NCBI GenBank assembly: GCA_900318205.1
Contig: ONJS01000001.1
Location: forward strand, 1 to 64,000
DNA length: 64,000 nt
From: an uncultured Prevotellaceae bacterium
GTDB taxonomy: Bacteria > Bacteroidota > Bacteroidia > Bacteroidales > Muribaculaceae
Direction of reading: 5' to 3'
The position numbers and the translations under genes were made by a program. Below the pieces are notes generated by a model. That model was not told the origin of the DNA, ran no database searches, and saw only the letters and a program-made list of their open reading frames with translations. Below, piece by piece: positions 9,327-17,349 of the stretch. The number at the start of each line of letters is the position of its first letter. Within the stretch, counting starts at the first letter, position 1.

Positions 9327-10829
9327 TCAATCCCAGGAATTGGAAACGCTGATCAGGTTGGTCGTGCCGGTCGAGTTCACAGGAGTCGTGACGCTGATCC
9401 CCGACGGCAGCGTATTGCCTACGATAATCACATCATTGGAACTGGTCACCTTGACCAATTCACTCGGCGCCGAGGTCACGCTTGAGACCGTATTCTTGGT
9501 CAGCACCACGTCATCAAGATACTTGCCTGCAAACAAAGAAGACTTCAGTCCCGAAACTTTGTTGTTCGAAATCATCAGGCCGCCGCCTTTATCACTTGAC
9601 GTTGCCTTCAAGAAATCAAACACATAGCTCGTGATATTGCTGAACTGGTTGTTCCTGATGATGTTATAAGTTCCGGCTGTGCCAAACTCCTCGTCACTGC
9701 ATCCATGATGGAACAGGTTGATCTTGTTGCCGTCAACAATGACATTGTTAACACCCTGGCAGAAGAAGATACCTGCACCACGCACGGTGTTTCCCGTCAA
9801 CGTATTGGTGGCAAGAATCGCATTGCTGAAGAAGGTTCCCATGTGGATACCGTGCATCGCGCTGTTCTCGATCACGCAATCCTTCACGATGAGGTTGCCC
9901 TCGCCTTGGTCACTGATGCCGTCAAACGAGGAATTGATGATCTTGCAGTTTGTAATGATGTGGTTATAGGTATGCGAATTATAAGCCACATTCAACCTGG
10001 CAGAATTTGAGTACGGATCAAAATGGATGCAACCGTTGCACCAGCTCATCGGCTCATTGGTCTGACGGTTTCCGTCGATACAAAGGTCATGGATATAGAC
10101 ACCGATGCACTCATCCTTGGACCAGGAACGGAATACAGCATAGGAGGTGCTCAACACGCAATTGACCGGATGATTTTTCACAGCACCGTAATGGTTACCG
10201 ACATGATTCAGCGAACTCTCAAAGGTGACTTTGTTGTTGACCGAGTCAATGGCAGTAATCACGCCATAGGAGCAGTCACGGGCCGACCCGCTACCGTTAG
10301 TGTAATTATTGTAGTAATCACTCACGTACATTGCGTCGCCCACCTCATAGCCGTCAATACCGTCAAGGGTAGCGACATTGGTATCAACAGTGAGCACCTC
10401 AGTCAGTTTGTGCCACGCAGCAGCTTTCTTCCTGATGATCGTCGATACACCGTCACCATAAACCTCCATGCCACTCTTCAAGGGCATCGGACGACGGATC
10501 AGATAGGTGCCAGCGGGAATGTAGAGCGACACATGCATCTCTGCAGCGGCGTCAAAGGCTTTCTCCAGCGCCTCGGTATCATCAGTCACACCGTCCCCCA
10601 CTGCACCATAGTCCTTGGCAGAAATGCGACCGCGGCTCGACAGGTCAAAGCCCTCGGCCGACCCCTCATTGGACAGCAAGTAGCTGATCAGGCTCGATAC
10701 ATCCGAGATGGCAGCTTTCCCGTCACCATTCACATCGGGATAAACACTCTGCGCTTCAGCGGTATAGGACGGTAACATAATTGCTATAATGCATGCAATA
10801 ATGCCCCATTTCAAAAAATGATTATTCAT
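9327..10829 (-). CDS. Secreted pectate-lyase-like beta-helix protein with N-terminal dockerin-like repeat
   Basis: The 500-residue protein has a signal peptide (1-27), then one dockerin-type Ca-binding repeat (YPDVNGDGKAAISDVSSLISYLL, ~30-52; second repeat degenerate or absent). From about residue 68 comes a pectate-lyase-3 superfamily domain (ISAKDYGAVGDGVTDDTEAL) with repeated right-handed beta-helix rungs (INSSFDGISDQGEGN, NSAMHGIHMG). Proteins of this fold bind or cleave acidic polysaccharides, but the catalytic residues cannot be assigned by eye. A dockerin before the catalytic domain is unusual. It is a single gene followed by a terminator. Confidence 0.85.
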   Translation of the reverse strand: MNNHFLKWGIIACIIAIMLPSYTAEAQSVYPDVNGDGKAAISDVSSLISYLLSNEGSAEGFDLSSRGRISAKDYGAVGDGVTDDTEALEKAFDAAAEMHVSLYIPAGTYLIRRPMPLKSGMEVYGDGVSTIIRKKAAAWHKLTEVLTVDTNVATLDGIDGYEVGDAMYVSDYYNNYTNGSGSARDCSYGVITAIDSVNNKVTFESSLNHVGNHYGAVKNHPVNCVLSTSYAVFRSWSKDECIGVYIHDLCIDGNRQTNEPMSWCNGCIHFDPYSNSARLNVAYNSHTYNHIITNCKIINSSFDGISDQGEGNLIVKDCVIENSAMHGIHMGTFFSNAILATNTLTGNTVRGAGIFFCQGVNNVIVDGNKINLFHHGCSDEEFGTAGTYNIIRNNQFSNITSYVFDFLKATSSDKGGGLMISNNKVSGLKSSLFAGKYLDDVVLTKNTVSSVTSAPSELVKVTSSNDVIIVGNTLPSGISVTTPVNSTGTTNLISVSNSWD

Positions 10830-10892
10830 ATTGACTAGTTTTTACAATAAAAAAAACATGATACTATTATACTTATTGATAATTCCAATCAT

Positions 10893-12992
10893 TTAACTGA
10901 TGAGACCCCAGTTAACCTGCTTGTCAAAAATCTCCTTGATGTGAGCAGCCAACTTGACGCCCCAAGGCGTTTCCAGGCGCGGATCAACACGCAGATAATC
11001 TTCTGCAGCGATGCGGGCCATTTGAACAATCTGGCCGTCCTGGGCAAGGTTGGCAATGTGCAGATTGAAGGCGATACCGCTCTGCTGGGTTCCCTCCATG
11101 TCGCCGGGTCCGCGCAGTTTCATGTCCTCCTCGGCGACAACAAAGCCGTCGTTGGTCTGGGTCATCACCTGCAAGCGGTGACGCGTATCACGCCCCAGGT
11201 CGCTGCGAGCCATGAGGATACAGTAACTCTGGTCGGCACCACGCCCCACCCTGCCGCGCAATTGATGCAGCTGTGACAGCCCGAAGCGCTCGGCATCCTC
11301 AATGACCATGACCGACGCGTTGGGCACATTCACACCCACTTCGATGACGGTGGTTGCTACGAGGATATGGGCCTTACCCGTCGCGAACAGCATCATCTGA
11401 TGATCCTTCTCGGCAGGCTTCATGCGGCCGTGCACCATCGCCACGTTATAATGCGGGAACACGTCACACACCTGCTCATAGCCCTGCTCCAGGGCATGCA
11501 GGTCAAGTTTCTCATTCTCCTCAATGAGGGGATAGACGATATAGGCCTGACGCCCCTCTCGCAGTTGAGACCCGACAAACTGATACATCTTGAAACGGTC
11601 GGGCTCATGCTTGAGCACCGTTGTCACGGGTTTGCGGCCCGGCGGCAGCTCGTCGATAATCGACACGTCGAGGTCGCCATAGACCGTCATCGCCAGCGTC
11701 CTTGGGATGGGCGTCGCGGTCATCACCAGCACATGGGGAGGAGCGGTGCGGTTCTTGCTCCACAGGCGGGCACGCTGTGCTACACCGAAGCGGTGCTGCT
11801 CGTCAATGACGGCAAGTCCCAGGTTGTGGAACTGCACCGTGTCCTCAATCAGGGCATGAGTGCCGATGAGAATCTGCAACTCACCGCTCAACAACGCCTC
11901 ATGGATGACGGTGCGCTCCTTTTTGCGCGTCGAGCCGGTCAACAGCGCCACCTTCACGCCGATGGCATCGGCCATCGGTTTGATGGTTTCCAAGTGCTGC
12001 CCTGCAAGAATCTCGGTCGGTGCCATGATACACGCCTGATAGCCGTTGTCCAGCGCTATCAATGCCGTCATAAAGGCGACAATCGTCTTGCCGCTGCCCA
12101 CATCACCCTGCAAGAGACGGTTCATCTGCTTGCCGCTGCCCATGTCTTGCCGCATCTCGCGGATAACGCGTTTCTGGGCCCCGGTGAGCGGGAATTGCAA
12201 CACATTATTGTAGAAGTCATGGAAATAGGCACCCACGCGGCTGAACACGTGTCCCACCAGGCGGCGGGTGCTACCCTTGATATAATGCAGGATATTGAGT
12301 TCCAGGAAAAAGAGTTCCTCAAACTTGAGGCGGAACTGCGCCTGTTGCAACGAATGTTGGTCAACGGGCAGATGGATGTTGCGCAAAGCCTCGGACAGCG
12401 GCATCAAGTGATAACGTTGCATCAGCTCGGGTGGCAACGTCTCATCGATATGCAGCACGCCAGGTGTGTTGAGCAGATTGACCACGAGTTTGTGGATCGC
12501 TCTTGAGGTAAAGGAACGGTTGCGCAGCACTTCGGTCAGGTTATACACGCCCTGCAGCCCTTGCATCACGTTCTCTTGACCGGCAATGTCAATCTCGGGA
12601 TGGACGATGTTCAGGTGGTTATTGAACATCGACGGCTTGCCGTAGAGGATGTATTGGGTTGACGTGTTATAGGTCTTTTGAATCGAGGCGACTCGGTTGA
12701 ACCAGACGACCTCAATCGTCCCCGTTCCATCGGTGAACAACGCTTGCAGACGGCGCTTGCGTCCCTCGCCCGCTGCGGTGAACGTCAAGAATCGGCCCCG
12801 CAACTGAACGGCAGCCTCGTCACCACGCAGGTCTCGCACATGATTAACGACGCTACGGTCGATGTAACGGAAGGGGAAGTAATACAGCAGGTCATAGTAG
12901 GTCGAGATGCCCAATTCCTTCTTGAGCAACTCGGCACGCTTCGGTCCCACGCCGTGCAGGTACTGTATGTCAGTATGACGCAGGTCAGGCAT
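10893..12992 (-). CDS. recG: ATP-dependent DNA helicase RecG
   Basis: The protein has 699 residues, the normal RecG length. It carries an N-terminal wedge/OB domain, Walker A (LQGDVGSGKT), DEQH box (VIDEQHRFG), motif III (VMTATPIPRTLA), the C-terminal helicase motif RGRVGRG, and the RecG-specific tail with MKLRGPGDMEGTQQSG. RecG remodels stalled replication forks and branch-migrates Holliday junctions in the cytoplasm. Its start overlaps the ispD stop by 8 nt, so the two are translationally coupled. Confidence 0.97.
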   Translation of the reverse strand: MPDLRHTDIQYLHGVGPKRAELLKKELGISTYYDLLYYFPFRYIDRSVVNHVRDLRGDEAAVQLRGRFLTFTAAGEGRKRRLQALFTDGTGTIEVVWFNRVASIQKTYNTSTQYILYGKPSMFNNHLNIVHPEIDIAGQENVMQGLQGVYNLTEVLRNRSFTSRAIHKLVVNLLNTPGVLHIDETLPPELMQRYHLMPLSEALRNIHLPVDQHSLQQAQFRLKFEELFFLELNILHYIKGSTRRLVGHVFSRVGAYFHDFYNNVLQFPLTGAQKRVIREMRQDMGSGKQMNRLLQGDVGSGKTIVAFMTALIALDNGYQACIMAPTEILAGQHLETIKPMADAIGVKVALLTGSTRKKERTVIHEALLSGELQILIGTHALIEDTVQFHNLGLAVIDEQHRFGVAQRARLWSKNRTAPPHVLVMTATPIPRTLAMTVYGDLDVSIIDELPPGRKPVTTVLKHEPDRFKMYQFVGSQLREGRQAYIVYPLIEENEKLDLHALEQGYEQVCDVFPHYNVAMVHGRMKPAEKDHQMMLFATGKAHILVATTVIEVGVNVPNASVMVIEDAERFGLSQLHQLRGRVGRGADQSYCILMARSDLGRDTRHRLQVMTQTNDGFVVAEEDMKLRGPGDMEGTQQSGIAFNLHIANLAQDGQIVQMARIAAEDYLRVDPRLETPWGVKLAAHIKEIFDKQVNWGLIS

Positions 12993-13671
12993 CTTGATTC
13001 AGCAGATATTCGGCAAGGGCCAAATCCATGGGACGGGTAATTTTCAGATTCTTCGGGTCGCCCTCCACAAGGGCAACACTGTGCCCGGCACGCTCAACAA
13101 CCGAGGCATCATCGGTAAACGTCGGCTCAAAAGGCCGGGAATAAGCCTCCAGCAGCAACCGTGCTCCAAACGCCTGCGGTGTCTGCACGGCACGCAGCGA
13201 CGAGCGGTCCAGCGCATGGCTCGTCTCGCCCATGACCTGACGCACCGAGTCATTCAGCATAACGACAGGAATAGCGGCACCGCTGTGTCGCGCCTCATCA
13301 AGGACTCGGCCGATGAGACCCAGCGAAGCCAACGGCCTCACGCCGTCGTGCACGGCAATCACGTCAATGCCAGCAGGATCGTCGATGCTGTCAAGCGCAT
13401 TCTTCACGCTATGCCAGCGGGTCTTGCCACCCGCTACCACACGATGTTGCACCGAGAAAGCATATTGGTCACACAGTTCGTGCCACAGCCCAAACTGGTC
13501 GGCAGGTAAGGTCACGACAAGCTCGTGATCCGCACCACTCAGCGCCTCTTCAAAGGCCGCTATCGTGCGCATCAGGATCGGCTTGCCACCCAGCACGAGG
13601 AACTGCTTGGGAACCTCTGCCCCAAACCGCGTCCCACTGCCGCCAGCCACTATGATCACTACCGTCTTCAT
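12985..13671 (-). CDS. ispD: 2-C-methyl-D-erythritol 4-phosphate cytidylyltransferase
   Basis: The 228-residue protein has the nucleotidyltransferase signature VAGGSGTRFG, PKQF, VHDGVRP and RAVQTPQAF, all typical of IspD, which couples CTP to MEP in the non-mevalonate isoprenoid pathway. It is first in a two-gene unit with recG, an arrangement I recall from other Bacteroidales. A TAACTTTG box lies 24 bp upstream of the ATG. Confidence 0.96.
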   Translation of the reverse strand: MKTVVIIVAGGSGTRFGAEVPKQFLVLGGKPILMRTIAAFEEALSGADHELVVTLPADQFGLWHELCDQYAFSVQHRVVAGGKTRWHSVKNALDSIDDPAGIDVIAVHDGVRPLASLGLIGRVLDEARHSGAAIPVVMLNDSVRQVMGETSHALDRSSLRAVQTPQAFGARLLLEAYSRPFEPTFTDDASVVERAGHSVALVEGDPKNLKITRPMDLALAEYLLNQDA

Positions 13672-13694
13672 TTAAGTTTTCTCATTTGAGGCCA

Positions 13695-13702
13695 CAAAGT
13701 TA
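13695..13702 (-). promoter_or_regulatory. Candidate -7 box for ispD-recG
   Basis: The minus strand reads TAACTTTG, matching TAnnTTTG, 24 bp from the ispD ATG. No TTTG at -33 spacing: that position is taken by the terminator stem of the upstream gene. Confidence 0.45.
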
Positions 13703-13708
13703 GTGAGA

Positions 13709-13759
13709 AAAATTAAAAAGGAACCTTAAGCCTCGGCTTAAAATTCCTTTTTTAATTTT
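13709..13759 (-). terminator. Terminator of the dockerin-SUMF1 gene (copy 1 of a duplicated hairpin)
   Basis: The long stem AAAAAGGAA-cc-TTAAGCC-tc-GGCTTAA-aa-TTCCTTTTT is extended by AAAATT/AATTTT. The 38-nt core (13715-13752) is repeated exactly at 14831-14868. The hairpin lies 27 nt past the stop at 13786. Confidence 0.85.
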
Positions 13760-13785
13760 AATTATGTATTGATGTCACTGAGCGG

Positions 13786-14721
13786 TTACTCGGCAGACAT
13801 GGCCAGTCTGAATCCGATGCCATTGGCCTTTTTGTTGGAACCATAGCGGTAAGTAACACGGCATTTGTCGGCACCTGTCGTCCAGCCACCGCCACGATAA
13901 ACATGGTCAGTACCTACAATCGGGCCTGTCGGGTTGGTCTGGGCCTCGCCAGTATAAGGCTTATACCAATCCTGGCACCACTCCATCACATTGCCGCTCA
14001 TGTCATAAAGGCCCAACTCGTTAGGCTGTTTGGTGCGAACCGTTTGTGTCGAGAAGTATTCACCATTTGGTTCTGTCAAATTATACCAAGCCACCTCGTC
14101 AACATTGTCGCTGCCAGCATACAGGTAGCCCTTGCTCTTGTTGCCGCCGCGTGCCGCAAATTCCCACTCAGCCTCGGTGGGCAGACGAAAGTTGGTACCC
14201 AAAAGGGAATTCAGACCAGCGATGAAACTTTGACATTCATCCCATGAGACTTTTTCGACGGGTCGCCGCAGGTCTTCAACAAAGCCATTGCGACTAGAAT
14301 GCCAACTGGGATTATCCATCATTAGGGCGACCCACATTTCCTGGGTTACCTCAAATTCACCGATCCAATAATCGGATAATGTCACCTCATGAGCCGGTTT
14401 CTCGTTGTCGAGCGCACAGGTGTCTTGCTCGTTGGCAGCGCCCATGGTAAACGTGCCACCCTTAACCTTGACCATCTTGAAAGACACCATATCATAGATA
14501 TCGTAGTACTTCACTTCGGGCTTCTCCTCAGGCTCCGGATCACTAGTCCATTCACCTGTCAAGAGATAATTGATCAACACTGTTACGTCCTTAATCGTCA
14601 CCTGATTATCCCCATCGGCGTCACCACGCATGTAGTTATCATCGGCCACCGCCTGGAACGGAGCAGCCATCATGGCAAAAAGACACAATAATAAAACACA
14701 AGGTTGTACAATCTTTTTCAT
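13786..14721 (-). CDS. Secreted SUMF1/FGE-like protein with N-terminal dockerin-like repeat
   Basis: The 311-residue protein has a signal peptide (ending AVADD), a single dockerin-type repeat (RGDADGDNQVTIKDVTVLINYLL, ~33-55), and a formylglycine-generating-enzyme-like domain (~85-308: VKGGTFTMGA, FEVTQEMW, RLPTEAEWEFAARGG, MSGNVMEWCQDW, GFRLAM). In real FGEs two Cys near the C-terminus oxidise the sulfatase Cys. Here the segment GGGWTTGADKC keeps only the second, so sulfatase activation is doubtful and a C-type-lectin-like binding role is possible. The gene is flanked by two identical terminators. Confidence 0.88.
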   Translation of the reverse strand: MKKIVQPCVLLLCLFAMMAAPFQAVADDNYMRGDADGDNQVTIKDVTVLINYLLTGEWTSDPEPEEKPEVKYYDIYDMVSFKMVKVKGGTFTMGAANEQDTCALDNEKPAHEVTLSDYWIGEFEVTQEMWVALMMDNPSWHSSRNGFVEDLRRPVEKVSWDECQSFIAGLNSLLGTNFRLPTEAEWEFAARGGNKSKGYLYAGSDNVDEVAWYNLTEPNGEYFSTQTVRTKQPNELGLYDMSGNVMEWCQDWYKPYTGEAQTNPTGPIVGTDHVYRGGGWTTGADKCRVTYRYGSNKKANGIGFRLAMSAE

Positions 14722-14770
14722 CTAATACTTTTAGATTTGATGGTTTATACATGTTTCAACAAAAACGCGA

Positions 14771-14778
14771 CAAAGGTA
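14771..14778 (-). promoter_or_regulatory. Candidate -7 box for the dockerin-SUMF1 gene
   Basis: The minus strand reads TACCTTTG, matching TAnnTTTG, about 50 bp upstream of the ATG at 14721. The -33 region has no clean TTTG. Confidence 0.5.
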
Positions 14779-14830
14779 CTACTTTTTCGGCAATAGTATG
14801 CAGGATTTTAGATTTGGCGTATAAAAATTT

Positions 14831-14870
14831 AAAAAGGAACCTTAAGCCTCGGCTTAAAATTCCTTTTTAG
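14831..14870 (-). terminator. Second copy of the duplicated terminator hairpin
   Basis: The 38-nt core is identical to that at 13715-13752. It lies 250 nt beyond the lpxH stop and just upstream of the SUMF1 promoter, so it insulates that gene. The gap 14871-15121 holds no recognisable gene. Confidence 0.75.
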
Positions 14871-15121
14871 GTTTCAAATAGGTAAAATTTCTAAGGTAAA
14901 AAAGATTGTTTCAGGTTTATGGCGCAAATGTATAGCCAATTTTTGAACCATGAACACAATTCTTTTATGTTTTACAGCATACTTTTACAAATGCGCACTG
15001 ATTTCATCGAATTTTCCCGATTTTCTTGATTTTTGAAATAGCTATCTTTCAGCAAGATAAATAGTCTATTTAAACTTTATTAAGAATAACCGTTAAACAA
15101 TTCTAATCGCCTGTTCAGGCC

Positions 15122-15880
15122 TTATTCCTCGTAATGCCGAAGCTCAAAATTGCCGTCAGCATCCAGCACAACATAGGTGCACAACGTGATCCAGTCACCT
15201 AGAAAGATCACAGGAGGAACACCGTCCTGCTCGTTGATTTGAGCGATGTGGAGGTGACCATAGACAAAGGCCTCAACATCAGGATGCGACACATGATACT
15301 CACGCGAGAAGTCCAGCAGGCGCTCGGCGGCACGATGCGAGATGGCCCTTAACTTGTCAGGGGAACGCTTCGTACGGTTTTCGTTCGACCACGCCGTGGC
15401 GATGGGATAAGTCCAGCGGGGATGGATCGAGGCATACAGCCACTGGCACACCCGGTTATGGAAGCACCAGCGCGTGAAGCGATACATCACCGGCTGCACA
15501 CCCACATCGTCGCCATGCGAAATCACGATGCGTTTCCCCTGGGTCACCACCTCGGTGTACCCCGTGAGAACCGTCAGTCCGATCTGGTCGCGCAAGTAGT
15601 CAAACAGCCACACGTCATGATTACCCACCACCCACGTGATTTTCACACCGTCATCGGCCAGTTCAGCAAGTTTACCCAGGAAGCGGATGTAGCCCCTCGG
15701 CACAACATACTTATATTCGTACCAATAGTCCAGAATATCGCCCAGCAGATACAGCTCAGCGACATCCTCCCTGATGCTCTCCAGAAAACGGCATACGCGA
15801 CGTTCACGCTCAAGCGGATCGTTCATGTACTTCGCCCCCAGATGCAGGTCTGATATAAAATATGTATTCTTGCCCTTCAT
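15122..15880 (-). CDS. lpxH: UDP-2,3-diacylglucosamine diphosphatase (LpxH-like)
   Basis: This 252-residue calcineurin-like metallophosphoesterase has metal-binding motifs FISDLHLGA, LLGDILDYWYEY, VVGNHDVW, SHGDDVG and YGHLHIAQI in canonical order. This matches LpxH, which removes UMP from UDP-2,3-diacylglucosamine to give lipid X in lipid A synthesis at the inner membrane. The length and the GDxxDYW motif favour LpxH over a generic phosphoesterase. The next gene (DUF59) lies 80 nt upstream in the same direction. Confidence 0.9.
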   Translation of the reverse strand: MKGKNTYFISDLHLGAKYMNDPLERERRVCRFLESIREDVAELYLLGDILDYWYEYKYVVPRGYIRFLGKLAELADDGVKITWVVGNHDVWLFDYLRDQIGLTVLTGYTEVVTQGKRIVISHGDDVGVQPVMYRFTRWCFHNRVCQWLYASIHPRWTYPIATAWSNENRTKRSPDKLRAISHRAAERLLDFSREYHVSHPDVEAFVYGHLHIAQINEQDGVPPVIFLGDWITLCTYVVLDADGNFELRHYEE

Positions 15881-15960
15881 TGAATATCAAGACGTTAGCC
15901 GCCAGATGCGAGCGGATGCCAACTTCTAACTTCTAACTCCTAACCCCTCACTTAAAAAAA

Positions 15961-16281
15961 TCACATCATGCCAAGCTCAAGCTTAGCCTCCTCGGTCATC
16001 ATGCGCGGGTCCCACTCCGGCTCAAACACCAGATTGACCGTCGCGCTGGTCACGCCGTCAACGCTCTCCACCTTCTGCCTCACGTCCTCAAAGATAAAGT
16101 CGGCAATCGGGCAGTTCGGAGCAGTCAGCGTCATGTCGATGTCCACATGACCATCATCATTAAGGTCTATCTTGTAGATCAGCCCCAGGCTGTAAACGTC
16201 AACGGGCAACTCAGGGTCATAGACCGTCTTCAACATCTTGACGATGTCTTCTTCTATCTTCAATTTCTGTTCTTGTTCCAT
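15961..16281 (-). CDS. MIP18/DUF59-family metal-sulfur cluster biosynthesis protein
   Basis: The protein has 106 residues from the ATG at 16281 (MEQEQKL); the frame also allows a TTG at 16293. It carries the DUF59 hallmarks VYDPELPVDVYSLGLIY, LTAPNCP (conserved Cys) and EPEWDPRMM. Family members (SufT, PaaD/MIP18-like) help assemble or deliver Fe-S clusters. No suf genes are adjacent, so the target is unknown. A CAAAATTA sequence at 16291 would be a -7 box but would leave almost no 5' UTR. Confidence 0.9.
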   Translation of the reverse strand: MEQEQKLKIEEDIVKMLKTVYDPELPVDVYSLGLIYKIDLNDDGHVDIDMTLTAPNCPIADFIFEDVRQKVESVDGVTSATVNLVFEPEWDPRMMTEEAKLELGMM

Positions 16282-16457
16282 AACTGGCCGCAAAATTAAT
16301 CCATTTTCTCCAAAACATCACCACTAATCATCTAAAAATAAAAATCATCTTGAGGGCAACTTTTTTTCACATAGAGGCAAAAATATCAAAACAGGTGAAA
16401 AACAAAAAAATTTTTTAAAAAATGCTGATTATTAGTGCCTAATTGAAAAAAAAGGAC

Positions 16458-16465
16458 TATTTTTG
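16458..16465 (+). promoter_or_regulatory. Candidate -7 box for the HU gene
   Basis: TATTTTTG matches TAnnTTTG and is followed by a leader of roughly 140 nt before the HU ATG. The region upstream (16330-16457) is full of A- and T-tracts. No TTTG is at the right spacing. Confidence 0.5.
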
Positions 16466-16614
16466 CAGGCGCAAAATCGATAGGGGCTCATTTTCTGGGC
16501 GCTTTTTATTTGTCTGCACAAGTCAAAACGCACTCAGCAAGTACCTATCTTTCAAGCATTTAGAGAAACATATTATTTAATTTTTTCAAAACATTAAATT
16601 AAAAAGATACTACA

Positions 16615-16887
16615 ATGACTAAAGCAGAAATCGTAAGAGAGATTGCTAGTTCCACCGGACTTGACAAAGCATCGGTTTTGGAAACTGTTGAAAAATTCAT
16701 GGACGCCGTTAAGGATTCTCTCGCTAATGGCGAGAATGTTTACCTGCGTGGTTTTGGCAGCTTCATCGTGAAGACCCGCTCGCAGAAGACCGCCCGCAAT
16801 ATCAGCAAGAACACTGTCATCATCATCCCCGAGCACAAGATCCCGGCTTTCAAGCCTGCTAAGGTGTTCATGGACCAGGTGAAGTAA
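16615..16887 (+). CDS. HU family DNA-binding protein
   Basis: At 90 residues it is the usual HU/IHF size. It begins MTKAEIVREIA and carries the DNA-binding arm segment RGFGSFIVKTRSQKTARNISKNT and the C-terminal IPAFKPAKVF signature. It bends and compacts DNA in the nucleoid. The long AT-rich leader and strong codon bias suggest high expression. It is followed 51 nt later by a tiny basic gene in the same direction. Confidence 0.97.
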   Translation: MTKAEIVREIASSTGLDKASVLETVEKFMDAVKDSLANGENVYLRGFGSFIVKTRSQKTARNISKNTVIIIPEHKIPAFKPAKVFMDQVK

Positions 16888-16938
16888 TCCTCACGTTGTT
16901 GACAGCATCACATAATTCACAATTAACATTTTACTGAT

Positions 16939-17031
16939 ATGCCTAACGGAAAGAAACGCAAAGGCCACAAGATGGCAACGCACAAGCGCAAAAAAAGACT
17001 GCGCAAGAACCGTCACAAAAACAAGAAGTAA
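16939..17031 (+). CDS. 30-residue basic protein, AURKAIP1/COX24-like (mS38/bS22-like)
   Basis: An intact frame from ATG 16939 to TAA 17031 encodes 30 residues, more than half Lys, Arg or His: MPNGKKRKGHKMATHKRKKR followed by a similar tail (LRKNRHKNKK). Its pattern matches the tiny Bacteroidetes proteins annotated as AURKAIP1/COX24-domain proteins, related to mitochondrial mS38 and actinobacterial bS22, which sit on the small ribosomal subunit. Ribosomal location is therefore an inference. It lies 51 nt after HU. Its shortness means most gene callers miss it. Confidence 0.75.
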   Translation: MPNGKKRKGHKMATHKRKKRLRKNRHKNKK

Positions 17032-17349
17032 TCGCGTAGTCAACCAGTGACGACTGTGAATAGCAGGAACAAACGAATTGGCGCGCTCGATGAGTGACCT
17101 GACGATTGCGGACTTGATCCGCACCAGGAAGCCTCATCACGTCAATTGGTTTGCTCCTGTTTTATTCAAGAGGGCTACAGCCAAGCTGCCATTCCTCACT
17201 TGCTCCCCTATCCTCGCAATGCCGTGCGGCAACGTGTCCAGCGGGACACACAACAACCAGCCGCCAGCACACTGCAGTTTTATATATCACATTTTAATAA
17301 TAATATATAAACCATTTCTTTTTATTGTTTTTTCACTCACCATTCTACG
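17032..17349. other. Intergenic region without a recognisable gene
   Basis: These 318 bp lie between the mS38-like gene and RNase G. I see no tRNA cloverleaf, no convincing frame and no canonical promoter. The last 80 bp are AT-rich with a poly-T stretch just before the RNase G start. A short palindromic element (ttgcggacttgatccgcaa-like, 17105-17122) is present. Confidence 0.5.

Noticed and set aside
17032..17349. tRNA or small RNA in the gap before RNase G
   Set aside because: No cloverleaf can be folded by eye and no tRNA consensus (such as GGTTCGAATCC) is present.
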